From Enoplolaimus lenunculus (taxonomy: Eukaryota > Nematoda > Enoplea > Enoplida > Thoracostomopsidae), in assembly GCA_030248215.1 (NCBI GenBank), contig JASANG010003202.1, positions 1 through 64,000 of the forward strand: a DNA stretch of 64,000 nt, written 5' to 3'. Shown piece after piece: positions 12,281-25,300 of this stretch; position 1 is the first letter of the stretch; each line of letters starts with the position of its first letter. Position numbers and translations under genes: made by a program. The notes under the pieces are model-generated. The model was given only the letters and a program-made list of their open reading frames with translations, was not told the DNA's origin and searched no databases.

Positions 12281-13004
12281 TAGAAACATAACGAAATAGC
12301 GAATAAGAAACAAGAAACGGCAACTTGTAATACAGTGAAAATAACAGGGTTACTACCCTCGCATAATTATGGCAAAGTTCACTTTTACTCAGTACTAGAA
12401 GTTTTTATCCACCAGTATAGAAGCTATGTAGTGGGCTACGATTACTGCTATTAGGAGTCCTGCGTATCACCAGAGATGAACGGCTTAGGTTCAAAACCGA
12501 GACCTGCCATGAAAAGTCTCGATCTCGGTCAAATTTTGTCGTCACTGGAAAAAAACAAAATTTTAAAATAAATGATTTTTAATGCTTTTTTGTAGTTTTT
12601 TTGTGTTCTGCTTAGTTTTGTTTGTTTTTTCAGAATATCTGCCCATTAATATTGTTGCGTAACTAAAAACATTCATAGACTTACAGCGAAAATATATTTA
12701 TCAGGCATAACTTTTATTTCAACAATACAACCATACATTTGCTGATTCCTCAACTACTTCAGGTCTCGGTTTCAAACCACCGAGACTAAAAACCGTGAAA
12801 GGAGACCTGCCAAATATCGAGACTTGCCGAAATCGAAACTTCCATTTCTGCTTGTCACTACAGTTGTATAAGTTGGACGTAAAATTAATAATTAACGCTG
12901 TAACAATAAATAACGGAGCATATTTGGAAAACTTCTTATTCAACGAGTCTGACATGAAAATCCTCCAATCTTAAACCGTAAACGGTCGTAGTGCAGCTTT
13001 TTAT

Positions 13005-13163
13005 GTCACGGACAGTTTAAATTGCCCGTGGGGACAAATTTCTATAAAAAGGCCCCTTTTTCATTTAGATTCTCTATAAAAATATGACCGGGGGTACCTT
13101 ATTATATGAAAAGTTGCCACAGGGAGGGGAATATTTTCAAGGAAGCTAAACTTTTCGTGACAC
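13005..13163. mobile_element. GTGTCACGAAAAGTTT-type small repeat
   Basis: Ends are gtcacggacagtttaaattg and the inverse of ggtgtcacgaaaagtttagc. Related sequence (aggaaaaattttgcac...cgggcaaattttaatag) lies at about 10948-11060. The mirror copy is at 23502-23660. Confidence 0.5.
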
Positions 13164-13407
13164 CGACGTCTCAGGACGTCTCAAATTATAATCCGGCATT
13201 TGATGAAGCTATGGAAAACTTACAATATTTTCGTCACGTGCGATGTCCTTTGGATCCACGCGAGGAATAAACACAAGAATCAATGACACTATAATACCGG
13301 CTACTATTGGGCCAATTGCACCGTCTCTGAAATAGACAAAAAATATTTTAAGCTAAACCTAAAAACGTTTCGCCGTCCGGTGAAAGTTTGCACGACTGTA
13401 TAAGTAA

Positions 13408-13588
13408 CACTGTATATTCCAGTGAGTTAATTTTAACTCAGAATGAATGAAATCCATTCAGAAGTCTGAGCTCTGAGTTCGGCGGTCTTTCAGAATTCAG
13501 AATTCTGAATTGTTAATTCAGAAAAAACCAGAAATAACTAATTGTTTCTTCTTTAAGTTGATTAATCAACTCATCAGAATTTACAGTG
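13408..13588. mobile_element. Palindromic GAGTTGATT-type MITE, shorter subfamily
   Basis: Ends are cactgtatattccagtgagt and actcatcagaatttacagtg. A central cagaattcagaattctgaat segment is itself palindromic. The mirror copy is at 23074-23257. Confidence 0.7.
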
Positions 13589-13828
13589 AACGTAACTCTG
13601 TTATTACTATTCCAGGAGACCAGTTTATCAATTGAACTCAGTTTTTCAATCTTAACTTGGGTTATAGTGGTGTAGGTTTGTACTGTTTAAGCAGGGATTG
13701 GGCAAAAGGATATAGTATGAACAACGAAAACTGACACAGATTTTCATCTGGTTAAATTTAACAGTCGGCACGTTCCGTGGGCCTCCACGGCTGCTATCGG
13801 GGAATGAAACTATGACCATTAAGAAAAA

Positions 13829-13905
13829 CCCTATATATTTATATTTATTTAATATATATTTATATTTATATATTTATTTATTTATTTATTTATATAATAT
13901 ATACT
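13829..13905. repeat. (TATTTA)n-like AT-rich low-complexity tract
   Basis: A run of tatatttatatttattta-type units and four tandem TTTA units. The mirror copy is at about 22756-22832. Confidence 0.85.
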
Positions 13906-14517
13906 AGTAAGCGTAGTTGCACACATGTGCAACTAGACTATGGGTTCTTTGGCCCTAGGCGAAATTATTGCCTGCGCCCCTCATGTGTAAGTGAACGAAA
14001 TTAAAAAAACTGCTTTTTGAAAAACTGTAGTATTTTCCAGATACCTAAAACAACCGAAACAATAGGTGTTGTCGATGCATCCTACAGTCTTAATTTCATG
14101 CGTAAGGTAAACAAAAATATGTTGGAACGCTGCCCATAGTACGTATGTGGGGCGTTCCAGTTTTAATATATCAAGTAGACAACGAATCTGGGGTCTGCGC
14201 ACAAGTAAAACGGCATCCGATTTATGGAATATAAAGCAACACTTACATGCCGGCATTTCGAGTTAAAATAACGGTGGCAAACAATATAATTGTCCACATG
14301 AATATGAGCACAAACGTTCCCACTCCAATACCGAGTACCATTTTTTGTAGTTTTGTTAATTTAAAAATTTAAGGGCTGATAATTCTGTAACAAAATTGAT
14401 ATTCAGCTATTTCTGACGTTGCTAAACTGTGTATGAGAGTCAGAGCTCCTATACGAGGATCCTGAAAATCAAGCACTGGCAAAACACGGGAATTGTCCAC
14501 AGTTTGCTTCAAATTAT

Positions 14518-14777
14518 CAGCCAATTTAAGCAACATGGGCGGAACAGTATTATAAGCGTATTCCTAAGCCTAAAAGCGTAAGCCTAAACCTAAGCGTAAG
14601 AATGAGCATATTACTAAACCTAAGCCTAAGCGTAAGCCTAAGCGTAAGAATGAGCATATTCCTAAGCCTAAAGCCTAAAGCCTAAGCCAAGCAAAAAAAA
14701 TTAGTCTAAATCTTGAGGTTTACTCTATTCTAGTCTCACAGAAAAACGTTACGCCCCTCATCTTTACAATGAGCCAA
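14518..14777. mobile_element. MITE with TTAGGC-like core, copy 4
   Basis: Left end ccaatttaagcaacatgggc then ggaac; right end gttacgcccctcatctttac then aatgagcca. The interior alternates CCTAAG with CGTAAGAATGAGCATATT. The mirror copy is at 21884-22143. Confidence 0.75.
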
Positions 14778-15128
14778 ATCCTTGAGTGCCATTTGTGATC
14801 GCAAATATATACAGTACAGGTTGTGTGCATTTCAACAAAGATCAAACTTTTCCTGACGGGAGAGTCAGGTTATTGAAATTTGCAAAAAATGTCGCATAGA
14901 ACATGATGCTATAAGCAGGCTTGTAATTGTCGTCAAAATGTTGACGGGACAATTTTACTAATCACGATGCAGGAAAATGTTTTAGATCCATAACCAAGTA
15001 AAAATATTTGTTTATTCTCATATTGCATGTGTTATTTTTACAGTGTTATTATATTGATTGCTACAGAAAACGACCTGTACGCGATTAGATTACATCCGTA
15101 TTGTTCGCAGCATTTCTCTGGTCAAGTA

Positions 15129-15323
15129 CAGTGCCGGAGCAGACAGGGGTGGGAACTGCCCCAAAACTTCAGGTTGCAGGGCACCCAAAACCCGCGAGCG
15201 AATCGAGCGAGATGCGAGACGCATTTTAAAACTTCGGCGGATTTGTTTCTTTCGGTTCTGGTGGGGACCCTTTAGGCGTGGGCCGCCCAAACGGGGGCAT
15301 ATGGGGGTGCCTGCTCCGGCCCT
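15129..15323. mobile_element. GC-rich GCCGGAGCAG-ended MITE
   Basis: A 195 bp GC-rich island in AT-rich sequence with inverted ends cagtgccggagcagaca and gggtgcctgctccggccct. It produces shadow open frames on both strands but no real gene. The mirror copy is at 21338-21532. Confidence 0.65.
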
Positions 15324-15609
15324 ATTCAGCGAATGGACACTATAAACTTTAAAACCTCTGATGAAAATACATGTTTACTGGCGGATGTAGAATTTTCTTG
15401 TAGGGAATTTACGGTTAGCCGATGCATACCCTTTCTAGAGTTAATAGCTTCGGCGATCAAAATTCCAATGCACTAAAAGGTTTAGGTTGATCCGATCATA
15501 TGGTGTGCCCCATATACTTTGACGGGTTTCCGGTTGGTGAAGGAACTTTTTGCGTTTCGAAATTGGACAGTTTTAAACGACATATTTATAGTAAAATTTT
15601 TGATAAGCT

Positions 15610-15819
15610 ACACTGCAAAAAATGGTGAGTCAAATTGACTCCCTCTGAAACAGGCTCTACGGGACTACACAAATTGAGTCAAATAAGACTCCGCCAGAGT
15701 CAAATTCGACTCATTTAGCCGCACGTTTGACTCTGGCGGAGTCGAATTTGACTCAGTTTGTGTAGTCCCGTAGAGCCTATTTCGGAGGGTGTCAATTTGA
15801 CTCCCCATTTTTTGCAGTG
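15610..15819. mobile_element. Palindromic AGTCAAATTGACTC MITE, 210 bp
   Basis: Bounded by ta-CACTGCAAAAAATGG and CCATTTTTTGCAGTG-ta. Each half repeats gagtcaaattgactc and gtctacgggactacacaaa-like words, so the element is almost one long hairpin. The mirror copy is at 20844-21049, and a second full copy is at 25501-25709. Confidence 0.8.
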
Positions 15820-16038
15820 TATTAAGAAAATGTTGCGCCCAGGCCACAAAACCCCGATATTCTTCACGTATTTGGCTAGAAAAAACATTGTGAGATCAAT
15901 AGATCAGCCATTTGCTTCGCAAAATTTTCAGTGCTGAGGGGCCGGTCGGTAGGATGCATCCCCTACTGACTCTCATAAATGCGACACTGACTATAAATCG
16001 TTTTTGAATAGTGCAGCAGGTAAGATTCTTAATCATTT

Positions 16039-16265
16039 ACTGTGGTGACCCGAATAAGAGAGAGGTAATAAGAGGGGGTCCCCATTTTGAGTCCCAAACG
16101 ATAGGAGTCCATATCCCTAATATGAGTCTGTATGCAATAGCGGACATATTAGTAACGAAGGGCTGGGGAAGGCGGGTTAAACATAAATAACAGTCGGCAA
16201 CCGAATAGCAAAGAGGGTACCCTCTGGAGAGGCCAAATAAATATCAGCCCCCCTCTTTGCGAGTG
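16039..16265. mobile_element. CACTGTAG...CGAATAAG-family element, shorter copy
   Basis: It starts actgtggtgacccgaataag and shares ordered blocks with 8821-9221. The right border is uncertain. The mirror copy is at about 20395-20625. Confidence 0.55.
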
Positions 16266-17527
16266 AAGCGAGTTATTAAAGCGAGGCACATGTTAGTGCT
16301 AGCCAACATAAAATATCTTAATAAAAAAGTTGAAGACAAAATTATTAAACGGAGCTTAAGCCCAACCTCCCCAGCCAAATACGCCACTGATTAAACCGGC
16401 CAACGTTCTTTCAAACATCGTAGGGGGGTTGGGACCGTTTCCGCCGGTACTGCCTGTGAGCTGGAGATTGGTTTTTTACTGAACTGAAGCCGAACACAGA
16501 CCTCGTTTGTACCCTGGTCTCTGCCATGTTTTAGTTCAATAGTCCATTGTTAATTATCTCAAGATTTGCGGGTCAGGATTTATTAATTGGAAGCACTGAA
16601 ATTTCAAATCATTTTTACTGGTTTTACCGATTTGACTTTAAAGTGGGTTTGCTGTCTGTTATATAAACCTTTTGGCTAAATTTTTTAAACTTTACGTTTT
16701 TTACTATTCGGATAACATTAACAACACTTTAAATTGGTTACATTTTAAGTGTTTTTAAAAAATTTATTCCAATATTTGGCGTATTTCCCGTGTGTAAAAC
16801 TCGATTAATGTATTCTTTTAAACGGCATATGTCTTTCTCCAAACAGTCAATTAATTTTTAGTTGCGGAGACAGTTTATCAAAATATACCGATTCTTATTC
16901 TGCTATCAGCTGATTCAGAAATAAACGTATATAAGCAACGAAACGGTGAAAACTTGCTTATTATAAACGTTTTTGTATCCACTGTTGTTGCGCCCTTGAT
17001 GTTTTTGAATACGCACCTTTACGCTTCTTCAAAGAACAGTTTGTCGCATTTAAGCAAAACAGATTGAAAATTCATAAAAGCAAACGGAAATGAGGAATAT
17101 ACGCAGTTAAAATTTTGTGATCATGTATAAGTAGCGATTAAACATTTACCGTAGGCTTAAAACTATTAGCGTATTCTCAAATGTGTGTAGGCACCTATTA
17201 CCAGTTGGTGATAAGTCTTGAAACTTTCGAATCTCTGAACGCAGAGATTGGGAATTTTATCCTTATTGCTGTGCAAAATTTGAAATTTGCAACCGTAACA
17301 GTTTGTGAGTTTCAAAACCTATTACCAACTGGTGATTGATGCTATACTCAATTGAGAATATTGGCCCGGAAAACAGGTTAAGGACATATACGAAGTATCT
17401 ATCGGAAGCCTAGCAACAATGATGATCAATCTTGAATACGTACGAATACCTACGCATGGCATGCGTTAATGTAAACTATTATAAACCCTGCATGTTTATA
17501 AATTTATATATATAAATATATATATAA

Positions 17528-17531
<4 letters not shown>

Positions 17532-17610
<79 letters not shown>
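17532..17610. repeat. (AT)n tract at the left edge of the palindrome centre
   Basis: About 80 bp of pure AT dinucleotides. Similar tracts lie at 18387-18450 and 19055-19131, and these separate the inverted blocks of the palindrome centre. Confidence 0.95.
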
Positions 17611-17612
<2 letters not shown>

Positions 17613-18383
17613 TAAAGAAAAGGTGGTCAAATATAAATAAATGAATAAAACTAAACATAGTTGGCAAGACGACTGTTAAGTGAAAATTTTAAATGAATAC
17701 ATATTGCATTGGATATTAAGTTTGGGTTGGAGCTTTCTAATGAAAGCTGATTCGAGAATTTGTAATGCAAAGTTAGAAATCTCTTGGTTATTTTTAGGTT
17801 CCGAGCGTCCAATTATGGAAAAATTGTCGCTGGTGCAAGGGTGTTTTGTTTGGTAACAATGATCCGAGATCGCGGATTTCATTTTTAGACTGGATGCGGT
17901 TGGGAGTCCTGTTCGATCAGATAATTTCCGGTGCTCATATATGCGTCTGAGGAGTTGGCGATAAAAAAAAGAAAAAGAAAAAAAGAAGAAGAAGGAGATA
18001 TGGGTCTTTTGGATGCCTGGTTCTTTCCCCCTCCTCTTCTCTCCCCCCCCCCCCCCCTATGAGCACCGGAAATTATCTGATCGAACAGGACTCCCAACCG
18101 CATCCAGTCTTAAAATGAAATCCGCCATCTCGGATCATTCACCAAACAAAACACCCTTGCACCAGCGACAATTTTTCCATAATTGGACGCTCGGAACCTA
18201 AAAATAACCAAGAGATTTCTAACTTTGCATTACAAATTCTCGAATCAGCTTTCATTAGAAAGCTCCAACCCAAACTTAATATCCAATGCAATATGTATTC
18301 ATTTAAAATTTTCACTTAACAGTCGTCTTGCCATCTATGTTTAGGTTTTATTCATTTATTTATACTTGACCACTTTCTTCCCT

Positions 18384-18453
<70 letters not shown>

Positions 18454-19051
18454 GAAAGGTGGTCAATATAATAAATGAATAAAACTGACATATTAAAGTG
18501 AAAATTTTAAATGAATACATATTGCATTGGATATGGAACCAAAACTTTTTACCAAGCTGATTTGCGCAAGTTGAACTCCTTGGTTATTTTTGGTTCCGGC
18601 GTTCATTATGACTGGTGCAGGGTGTTTGTCTGGTAGGTCTTCAGATCGCGGATTTCATTTTGCTTTGGGGTTGGCGTTGGTTTGTCGTTTTCCGGTGCTC
18701 TACCTCGCCGTACTCTCTCGCGCATATATGAGCACCGGAAATTATCTGATCGAACAGGACTCCCAACCGCATCGAGTCTAAAAATGAATCCCGGCCATCT
18801 CGGAATTATTGTTACGCAAACAAAACACCCTTGCACCAGCGACAATTTTTCTAATTGGACGCTCGGAACCTGATAACCAAGAGATTTCTAACTTTGCATT
18901 ACAAATTCTCGAATCAGCTTTCATTACAGCTCCAACCCAAACTTAATATCCAATGCAATATGTATTCATTTAAAATTTTTCAATGAACAGTCGTCTTGCC
19001 AACTATGTTTAGTTTTATTCATTTATTTATATTTGACCACCTCTTCTCTCA

Positions 19052-19131
<80 letters not shown>
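17532..19131. repeat. Nested palindromic centre (four inverted blocks)
   Basis: A block containing gcattggatattaagtttgg and tccaattatggaaaaattgt occurs four times: + at 17611-17945, - at 18056-18386, + at about 18451-18709 (degenerate and shortened), - at about 18720-19054. (AT)n tracts lie before the first, between the second and third, and after the fourth. The spacer 17946-18055 is a purine tract (GAA/AAG) followed by a pyrimidine tract ending in a C homopolymer, i.e. a degraded continuation of the same fold. The second spacer (about 18696-18735) is much shorter. No gene is present. Confidence 0.9.
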
Positions 19132-19146
<15 letters not shown>

Positions 19147-20394
19147 TATATATATAAATTTATAAACATGCAGGGTTTATAATAGTTTACATTAACGCAT
19201 GCCATGCGTAGGTATTCGTACGTATTCAAGGTTGATCATCATTGTTGCTAGGCTACCGATAGATACTCGTATATGTCCTTAACCTGTTTTCCGGGCCAAT
19301 ATTCTCAATTGAGTATAGCATCAATCACCAGTTGGTAATAGGTTTTCAAACTCACAAACTGTTACGGTTGCAAATTTCAAATTTTGCACAGCAATAAGGA
19401 TAAAATTCCCAATCTCTGCGTTCAGAGATTCGAAAGTTTCAAGACTTATCACCAACTGGTAATAGGTGCCTACACACATTTGAGAATACGCTAATAGTTT
19501 TAAGCCTACGGTAAATGTTTAATCGCTACTTATACATGATCACAAAATTTTAACTGCGTATATTCCTCATTTCCGTTTGCTTTTATGAATTTTCAATCTG
19601 TTTTGCTTAAATGCGACAAACTGTTCTTTGAAGAAGTGTAAAGGTGCGTATTCAAAAACATCAAGGGCGCAACAACAGTGGATACAAAAACGTTTATAAT
19701 AAGCAAGTTTTCACCGTTTCGTTGCTTATATACGTTTATTTCTGAATCAGCTGATAGCAGAATAAGAATCGGTATATTTTGATAAACTGTCTCCGCAACT
19801 AAAAATTAATTGACTGTTTGGAGAAAGACATATGCCGTTTAAAAGAATACATTAATCGAGTTTTACACACCGGGAAATACGCCAAATATTGGAATAAATT
19901 TTTTAAAAACACTTAAAATGTAACCAATTTAAAGTGTTGTTAATGTTATCCGAATAATAAAAAACGGAAAATTTAAAAAAATTTAGCCAAAAGGTTTATA
20001 TAACAGACAGCAAACCCACTTTAAAGTCAAATCGGTAAAACCAGTAAAAATGATTTGAAATTTCAGTGCTTCCAATTAATAAATCCTGACCCGCAAATCT
20101 TGAGATTATTAACAATGGACTATTGAACTATAACATGGCAGAGACCAGGGTACAAACGAGGTCTGTGTTCGGCTTCAGTTCAGTAAAAAACCAATCTCCA
20201 GCTCACAGGCAGTACCGGCGGAAACGGTCCCAACCCCCCTACGATGTTTGAAAGAACGTTGGCCGGTTTAATCAGTGGCGTATTTGGCTGGGGAGGTTGG
20301 GCTTAAGCTCCGTTTAATAATTTTGTCTTCAACTTTTTTATTAAGATATTTTATGTTGGCTGAAGCATTAACATATGCCTCGCTTTAATAACTC

Positions 20395-20625
20395 GCTTCA
20401 CTCGCGAAAGAGGGGGGCTGATATTTATTTGGCCTCTCCCCATAGGGTAACCCTCTTTGCTATTCGGTTGCCGACTGTTATTTATGTTTAACCCGCCTTC
20501 CCCAGCCCTTCGTTATCAATATGTCCGCTATTGCAATACAGACTCATATTAGGGATATGGACTCTCTATCGTTTGGGACTCAAAATGGGCACCCTCATCA
20601 CCTTCTTTATTCGGGTCACCACAGT
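20395..20625. mobile_element. CGAATAAG-family element, mirror of 16039-16265
   Basis: Same element in the right arm, ending ttcgggtcaccacagtaaat. It has several small differences from the left copy, for example in the run of G/C around the ends. Confidence 0.5.
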
Positions 20626-20843
20626 AAATGATTAAGAATCTTACCGCTGCACTATTCAAAAAACGATTTATAGTCAGTGTCGCATTTATGGAGTCAGAAG
20701 GGGGATGCATCCTACCGACCTGCCCCTCAGCACGTAAAATTTTGCCAAGCAAATGGCTGATCTATTGATCTCACAATGTTTTTTCTAGCCAAATAGGTGA
20801 AGATATTCTGGGGTTTGGCGGCCTGGGCGCAACATTTTCTTAC

Positions 20844-21049
20844 ATACTGAAAAAATGGGGAGTCAAATTGACACCCTCCGAAATAGGCTCTACGGGACTA
20901 CACAAACTGAGTCAAATTCGACTCCGCCCAGAGTCAAACGTGCGGCTAAATTAGTCGAATTTGACTCTGGCGGAGTCTAATTTGACTTATTGGAATCCCG
21001 TAGAGCCTGTTTCAGAGGGAGTCAATTTGACTCACCATTTTTTGCAGGG
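20844..21049. mobile_element. Palindromic AGTCAAATTGACTC MITE, mirror of 15610-15819
   Basis: The same near-perfect hairpin element. Its terminal tactgaaaaaatgggg and tttttgcagggta show substitutions relative to the left-arm ends. Confidence 0.75.
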
Positions 21050-21337
21050 TAGCTTATTGAAAAATTTTACTATAAATATGTCGTTTAAAACTGTCCAATT
21101 TCGAAACGCAAAAAGTTCCTTCACCAACCGGAAACCCGTCAAAGTATATGGGGCACACCATATGATCGGATCAACCTAAACCTTTTAGTGCATTGGAATT
21201 TTGATCGCCGAAGCTATTAACTCTAGAAAGGGTATGCATCGGCTAACCGTAAATTCCCTACAAGAAAATTCTACATCCGCCAGTAAACATGTATTTTCAT
21301 CAGAGGTTTTAAAGTTTATAGTGTCCATTCGCTGAAT

Positions 21338-21532
21338 ACGGCCGGAGCAGGCACCCCCATATGCCCCCGTTTGGGCGGCCCACGCCTAAAGGGTCCCCAC
21401 CAGAACCGAAAGAAACAAATCCGCCGAAGTTTTAAAATGCGTCTCGCATCTCGCTCGATTCGCTCGCGGGTTTTGTGTGCCCCGCAACCTGAAGTTTTGG
21501 GGCAGTTCCCACCCCTGTCTGCTCCGGCACTG
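21338..21532. mobile_element. GCCGGAGCAG-ended MITE, mirror of 15129-15323
   Basis: GC-rich inverted-end element in the right arm, nearly identical to the left copy. Confidence 0.6.
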
Positions 21533-21883
21533 TACTTGACCAGAGAAATGCTGCGAACAATACGGATGTAATCTAATCGCGTACAGGTCGTTTTCTGTAG
21601 CAATCAATATAATAACACTGTAAAAATAACACATGCAATATGAGAATAAACAAATATTTTTACTTGGTTATGGATCTAAAACATTTTCCTGCATCGTGAT
21701 TAGTAAAATAGTCCCGTCAACATTTTGACGACAATTACAAGCCTGCTTATAGCATCATGTTCTATGCGACATTTTTTGCAAATTTCAATAACCTGACTCT
21801 CCCGTCAGGAAAAGTTTGATCTTTGTTGAAATGCACACAACCTGTACTGTATATATTTGCGATCACAAATGGCACTCAAGGAT

Positions 21884-22143
21884 TTGGCTCATTGTAAAGA
21901 TGAGGGGCGTAACGTTTTTCTGTGAGACTAGAATAGAGTAAACCTCAAGATTTAGACTAATTTTTTTTGCTTGGCTTAGGCTTTAGGCTTTAGGCTTAGG
22001 AATATGCTCATTCTTACGCTTAGGCTTACGCTTAGGCTTAGGTTTAGTAATATGCTCATTCTTACGCTTAGGTTTAGGCTTAGGCTTTTAGGCTTAGGAA
22101 TACGCCTATAATACTGTTCCGCCCATGTTGCTTAAATTGGCTG
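21884..22143. mobile_element. TTAGGC-core MITE, mirror of 14518-14777
   Basis: It reads as ttggctcattgtaaagatga at the left end with ggcttaggctttaggcttta in the core. It ends just 5' of TMEM218 exon 1. Confidence 0.75.
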
Positions 22144-22319
22144 ATAATTTGAAGCAAACTGTGGACAATTCCCGTGTTTTGCCAGTGCTTGATTTTCAGG
22201 ATCCTCGTATAGGAGCTCTGACTCTCATACACAGTTTAGCAACGTCAGAAATAGCTGAATATCAATTTTGTTACAGAATTATCAGCCCTTAAATTTTTAA
22301 ATTAACAAAACTACAAAAA

Positions 22320-25300
22320 ATGGTACTCGGTATTGGAGTGGGAACGTTTGTGCTCATATTCATGTGGACAATTATATTGTTTGCCACCGTTATTTTAACT
22401 CGAAATGCCGGCATGTAAGTGTTGCTTTATATTCCATAAATCGGATGCCGTTTTACTTGTGCGCAGACCCCAGATTCGTTGTATAATTGATATATTAAAA
22501 CTGGAACGCCCCACATACGTACTTTGGGCAGCGTTCCAACACATTTTTGTTTACCTTACGCATGAAAATTAAGACTGTAGGATGCATCGACAACACCTAT
22601 TGTTTCGGTTGTTTTAGGTATCTGGAAAATACTACAGTTTTTCAAAAAGCAGTTTTTTTAATTTCGTTCACTTACACATGAGGGGCGCAGGCAATAATTT
22701 CGCCTAGAGCCAAAGAACCCATAGTCTAGTTGCACATGTGTGCAACTACGCTTACTAGTATATATTATATAAATAAATAAATAAATAAATATATAAATAT
22801 AAATATATATTAAATAAATATAAATATATAGGGTTTTTCTTAATGGTCATAGTTTCATTCCCCGATAGCAGCCGTGGAGGCCCACGGAACGTGCCGACTG
22901 TTAAATTTAACCAGATGAAAATCTGTGTCAGTTTTCGTTGTTCATACTATATCCTTTTGCCCAATCCCTGCTTAAACGGTACAAACCTACACTACTATAA
23001 CCCAAGTTAAGATTGAAAAACTGAGTTCAATTGATAAACTGGTCTCCTGGAATAGTAATAACAGAGTTACGTTCACTGTAAATTCTGATGAGTTGATTAA
23101 TCAACTTAAAGAAGAAACAATTAGTTATTTCTGGTTTTTTCTGAATTAAAAACAATTCAGAATTCTGAATTCTGAAAGACCGCCGAACTCAGAGCTCAGA
23201 CTTCTGAATGGATTTCATTCATTTTGAGTTAAAATTAACTCACTGGAATATACAGTGTTACATATACAGTCGTGCAAACTTTCACCGGACGGCGAAACGT
23301 TTTTAGGTTTAGCTTAAAATATTTTTTGTCTATTTCAGAGACGGTGCAATTGGCCCAATAGTAGCCGGTATTATAGTGTCATTGATTCTTGTGTTTATTC
23401 CTCGCGTGGATCCAAAGGACATCGCACGTGACGAAAATATTGTAAGTTTTCCATAGCTTCATCAAATGCCGGATTATAATTTGAGACGTCCTGAGACGTC
23501 GGTGTAACGAAAAGTTTAGCTTCCTTGAAAATATTCCCCTCCCTGTGGCAACTTTTCATATAATAAGATACCCCCGGTCATATTTTTATAGAGAATCTAA
23601 ATGAAAAAGGGGCCTTTTTATAGAAATTTGTCCCCACGGGCAATTTAAACTGTCCGTGATATAAAAAGCTGCACTACGACCGTTGACGGTTTATGATTGG
23701 AGGATTTTCATGTCAGACTCGTTGAATAAGAAGTTTTCCAAATATGCTCCGTTATTTATTGTTACAGCGTTAATTATTAATTTTACGTCCAACTTATACA
23801 ACTGTAGTGACAAGCAGAAATGGAAGTTTCGATTTCGGCAAGTCTCGATATTTGGCAGGTCTCCTTTCACGGTTTTTAGTCTCGGTGGTTTGAAACCGAG
23901 ACCTGAAGTAGTTGAGGAATCAGCAAATGTATGGTTGTATTGTTGAAATAAAAGTTATGCCTGATAAATATATTTTCGCTGTAAGTCTATGAATGTTTTT
24001 AGTTACGCAACAATATTAATGGGCAGATATTCTGAAAAAACAAACAAAACTAAGCAGAACACAAAAAAACTACAAAAAAGCATTAAAAATCATTTATTTT
24101 AAAATTTTGTTTTTTTCCAGTGACGACAAAATTTGACCGAGATCGAGACTTTTCACGGCAGGTCTCGGTTTTGAACCTAAGCCGTTCATCTCTGGTGATA
24201 CGCAGGACTCCTAATAGCAGTAATCGTAGCCCACTACATAGCTTCTATACTGGTGGATAAAAACTTCTAGTACTGAGTAAAAGTAAACTTTGCCATAATT
24301 ATGCGAGGGTAGTAACCCTGTTATTTTCACTGTATTACAAGTTGCCGTTTCTTGTTTCTTATTCGCTATTTCGTTATGTTTCTACACTGTAAATTTCAGT
24401 GAGTTGATTTTAACTCTCAGAATGAGTTGAATCACTCAGACTGAGTTAGGACAATGAGAACTCAGAGTTTTGAGTTGATTCAATTCACTCTGAGTTAATT
24501 AATCAACTCACCCAGAGTCAACTCAACTCAGAGTGATAATCAACTCAACTCAGAGTGAGTTTAAGTTTACTGTTATTAACTCAGAAATAACCAACTCGCT
24601 AGTTGAATTGATTAATCAACTCATTGGAATTTTCAGTGTACTGCGTGCTTTTAACGTATGAAACTTTGCAATTTCGCAGTTAAAAGTTGCAATGGGGCGG
24701 TACGAAAATACTCATGTCAGAATGGTAAACAATACTACAGGGAGAATTTGGACACCGATCCTTTGAGGATCGAAACTGCCGTAAGCCATCCCGAGCATAT
24801 ACCTCTGGTTTTGAGGGGGATGCTTGATTTAGAATTTTACTACCTCGATTAACGTATAAAATATTGATTCATGTCTACACAAGCGGTTCAGAACTTTTCG
24901 TGTCCTTAAAATTTATATATGCCTTGGTAATTGTCAATTCGCATGCCCCCAAAATGCGTTCTGTATCCAAAAATTATAATTCATAATATATTATTTGATG
25001 CCGGTCCGATATATACGTCTTAAACTTTAAATCTAGGACATTTATTTGAAATCGACATTTTCGTTTGCCTCAACATTTATAAGCGCAATGAAATAATACT
25101 GCAAACTTGGAAATAAATGTTTTCTCGACTATTTCTTCATCGAATTGATACACAAAAACATCTAAAAACGTATTCACATGACGAATTATCAGCGTGTCTA
25201 CAGCGATTAAAGTCACGCTTGCACCGCGTTTGTTGTTCATGTTTCTTATTTCGACTTGAAACAAATTTTAAATGGTCAGTTTTCTATGTGTTGATTTATT

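Larger units (their letters stand above)
10027..14341 (-). pseudogene. TMEM218: TMEM218, left-arm copy, broken in the last exon
   Basis: Exons 1 (14341-14247) and 2 (13326-13224) are identical in sequence to the intact right-arm gene, and the splice sites are kept. Exon 3 (10355 down to about 10027) differs: two extra bases near 10286 shift the frame inside the third membrane helix, and a stop codon follows at 10275-10277. The Pro/Gln-rich tail region (about 10060-10250) is far more diverged than the rest of the arm. Either this copy has decayed, or this part of the assembly is low-quality consensus. The predicted product would end at about residue 93, inside membrane segment 3. Confidence 0.75.
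1..17531 (+). repeat. Left arm of a ~36.8 kb palindrome
   Basis: This stretch is repeated as a near-identical reverse complement at about 19131-36793. The first 15 bases (caagacagtaacacc) appear reversed at 36779-36793. Paired coordinates add to 36793 near the outside, 36791 across the end of UBXN1, about 36665 inside position 11200 and about 36661 near the centre. Every step in that sum marks an indel between the arms. The arm holds one copy each of UBXN1 and TMEM218 and many small inverted-repeat elements. The palindrome may continue beyond the left edge of the window. A true inverted duplication and an assembly fold-back would look alike here. Confidence 0.97.
14342..17531. other. Region 5' of left TMEM218 up to the palindrome centre
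   Basis: No host gene is recognised. The TMEM218 promoter must lie just above 14342. The rest is four listed small elements separated by AT-rich sequence. The stretch 16270-17531 looks single-copy within each arm, with a pair of cctattaccag(t)tggtgat words at about 17195 and 17325, and no credible coding sequence. Confidence 0.55.

Noticed and set aside
15058-15345. 95-residue open frame, repeated at 21316-21603.
   Set aside because: It lies across a GC-rich MITE (15129-15323), shadows run on both strands, and no domain is recognisable.
17946-18055. Sequencing hairpin-adapter remnant in the palindrome spacer.
   Set aside because: The purine/pyrimidine-rich words only loosely resemble a known adapter; I could not find a convincing match by eye.
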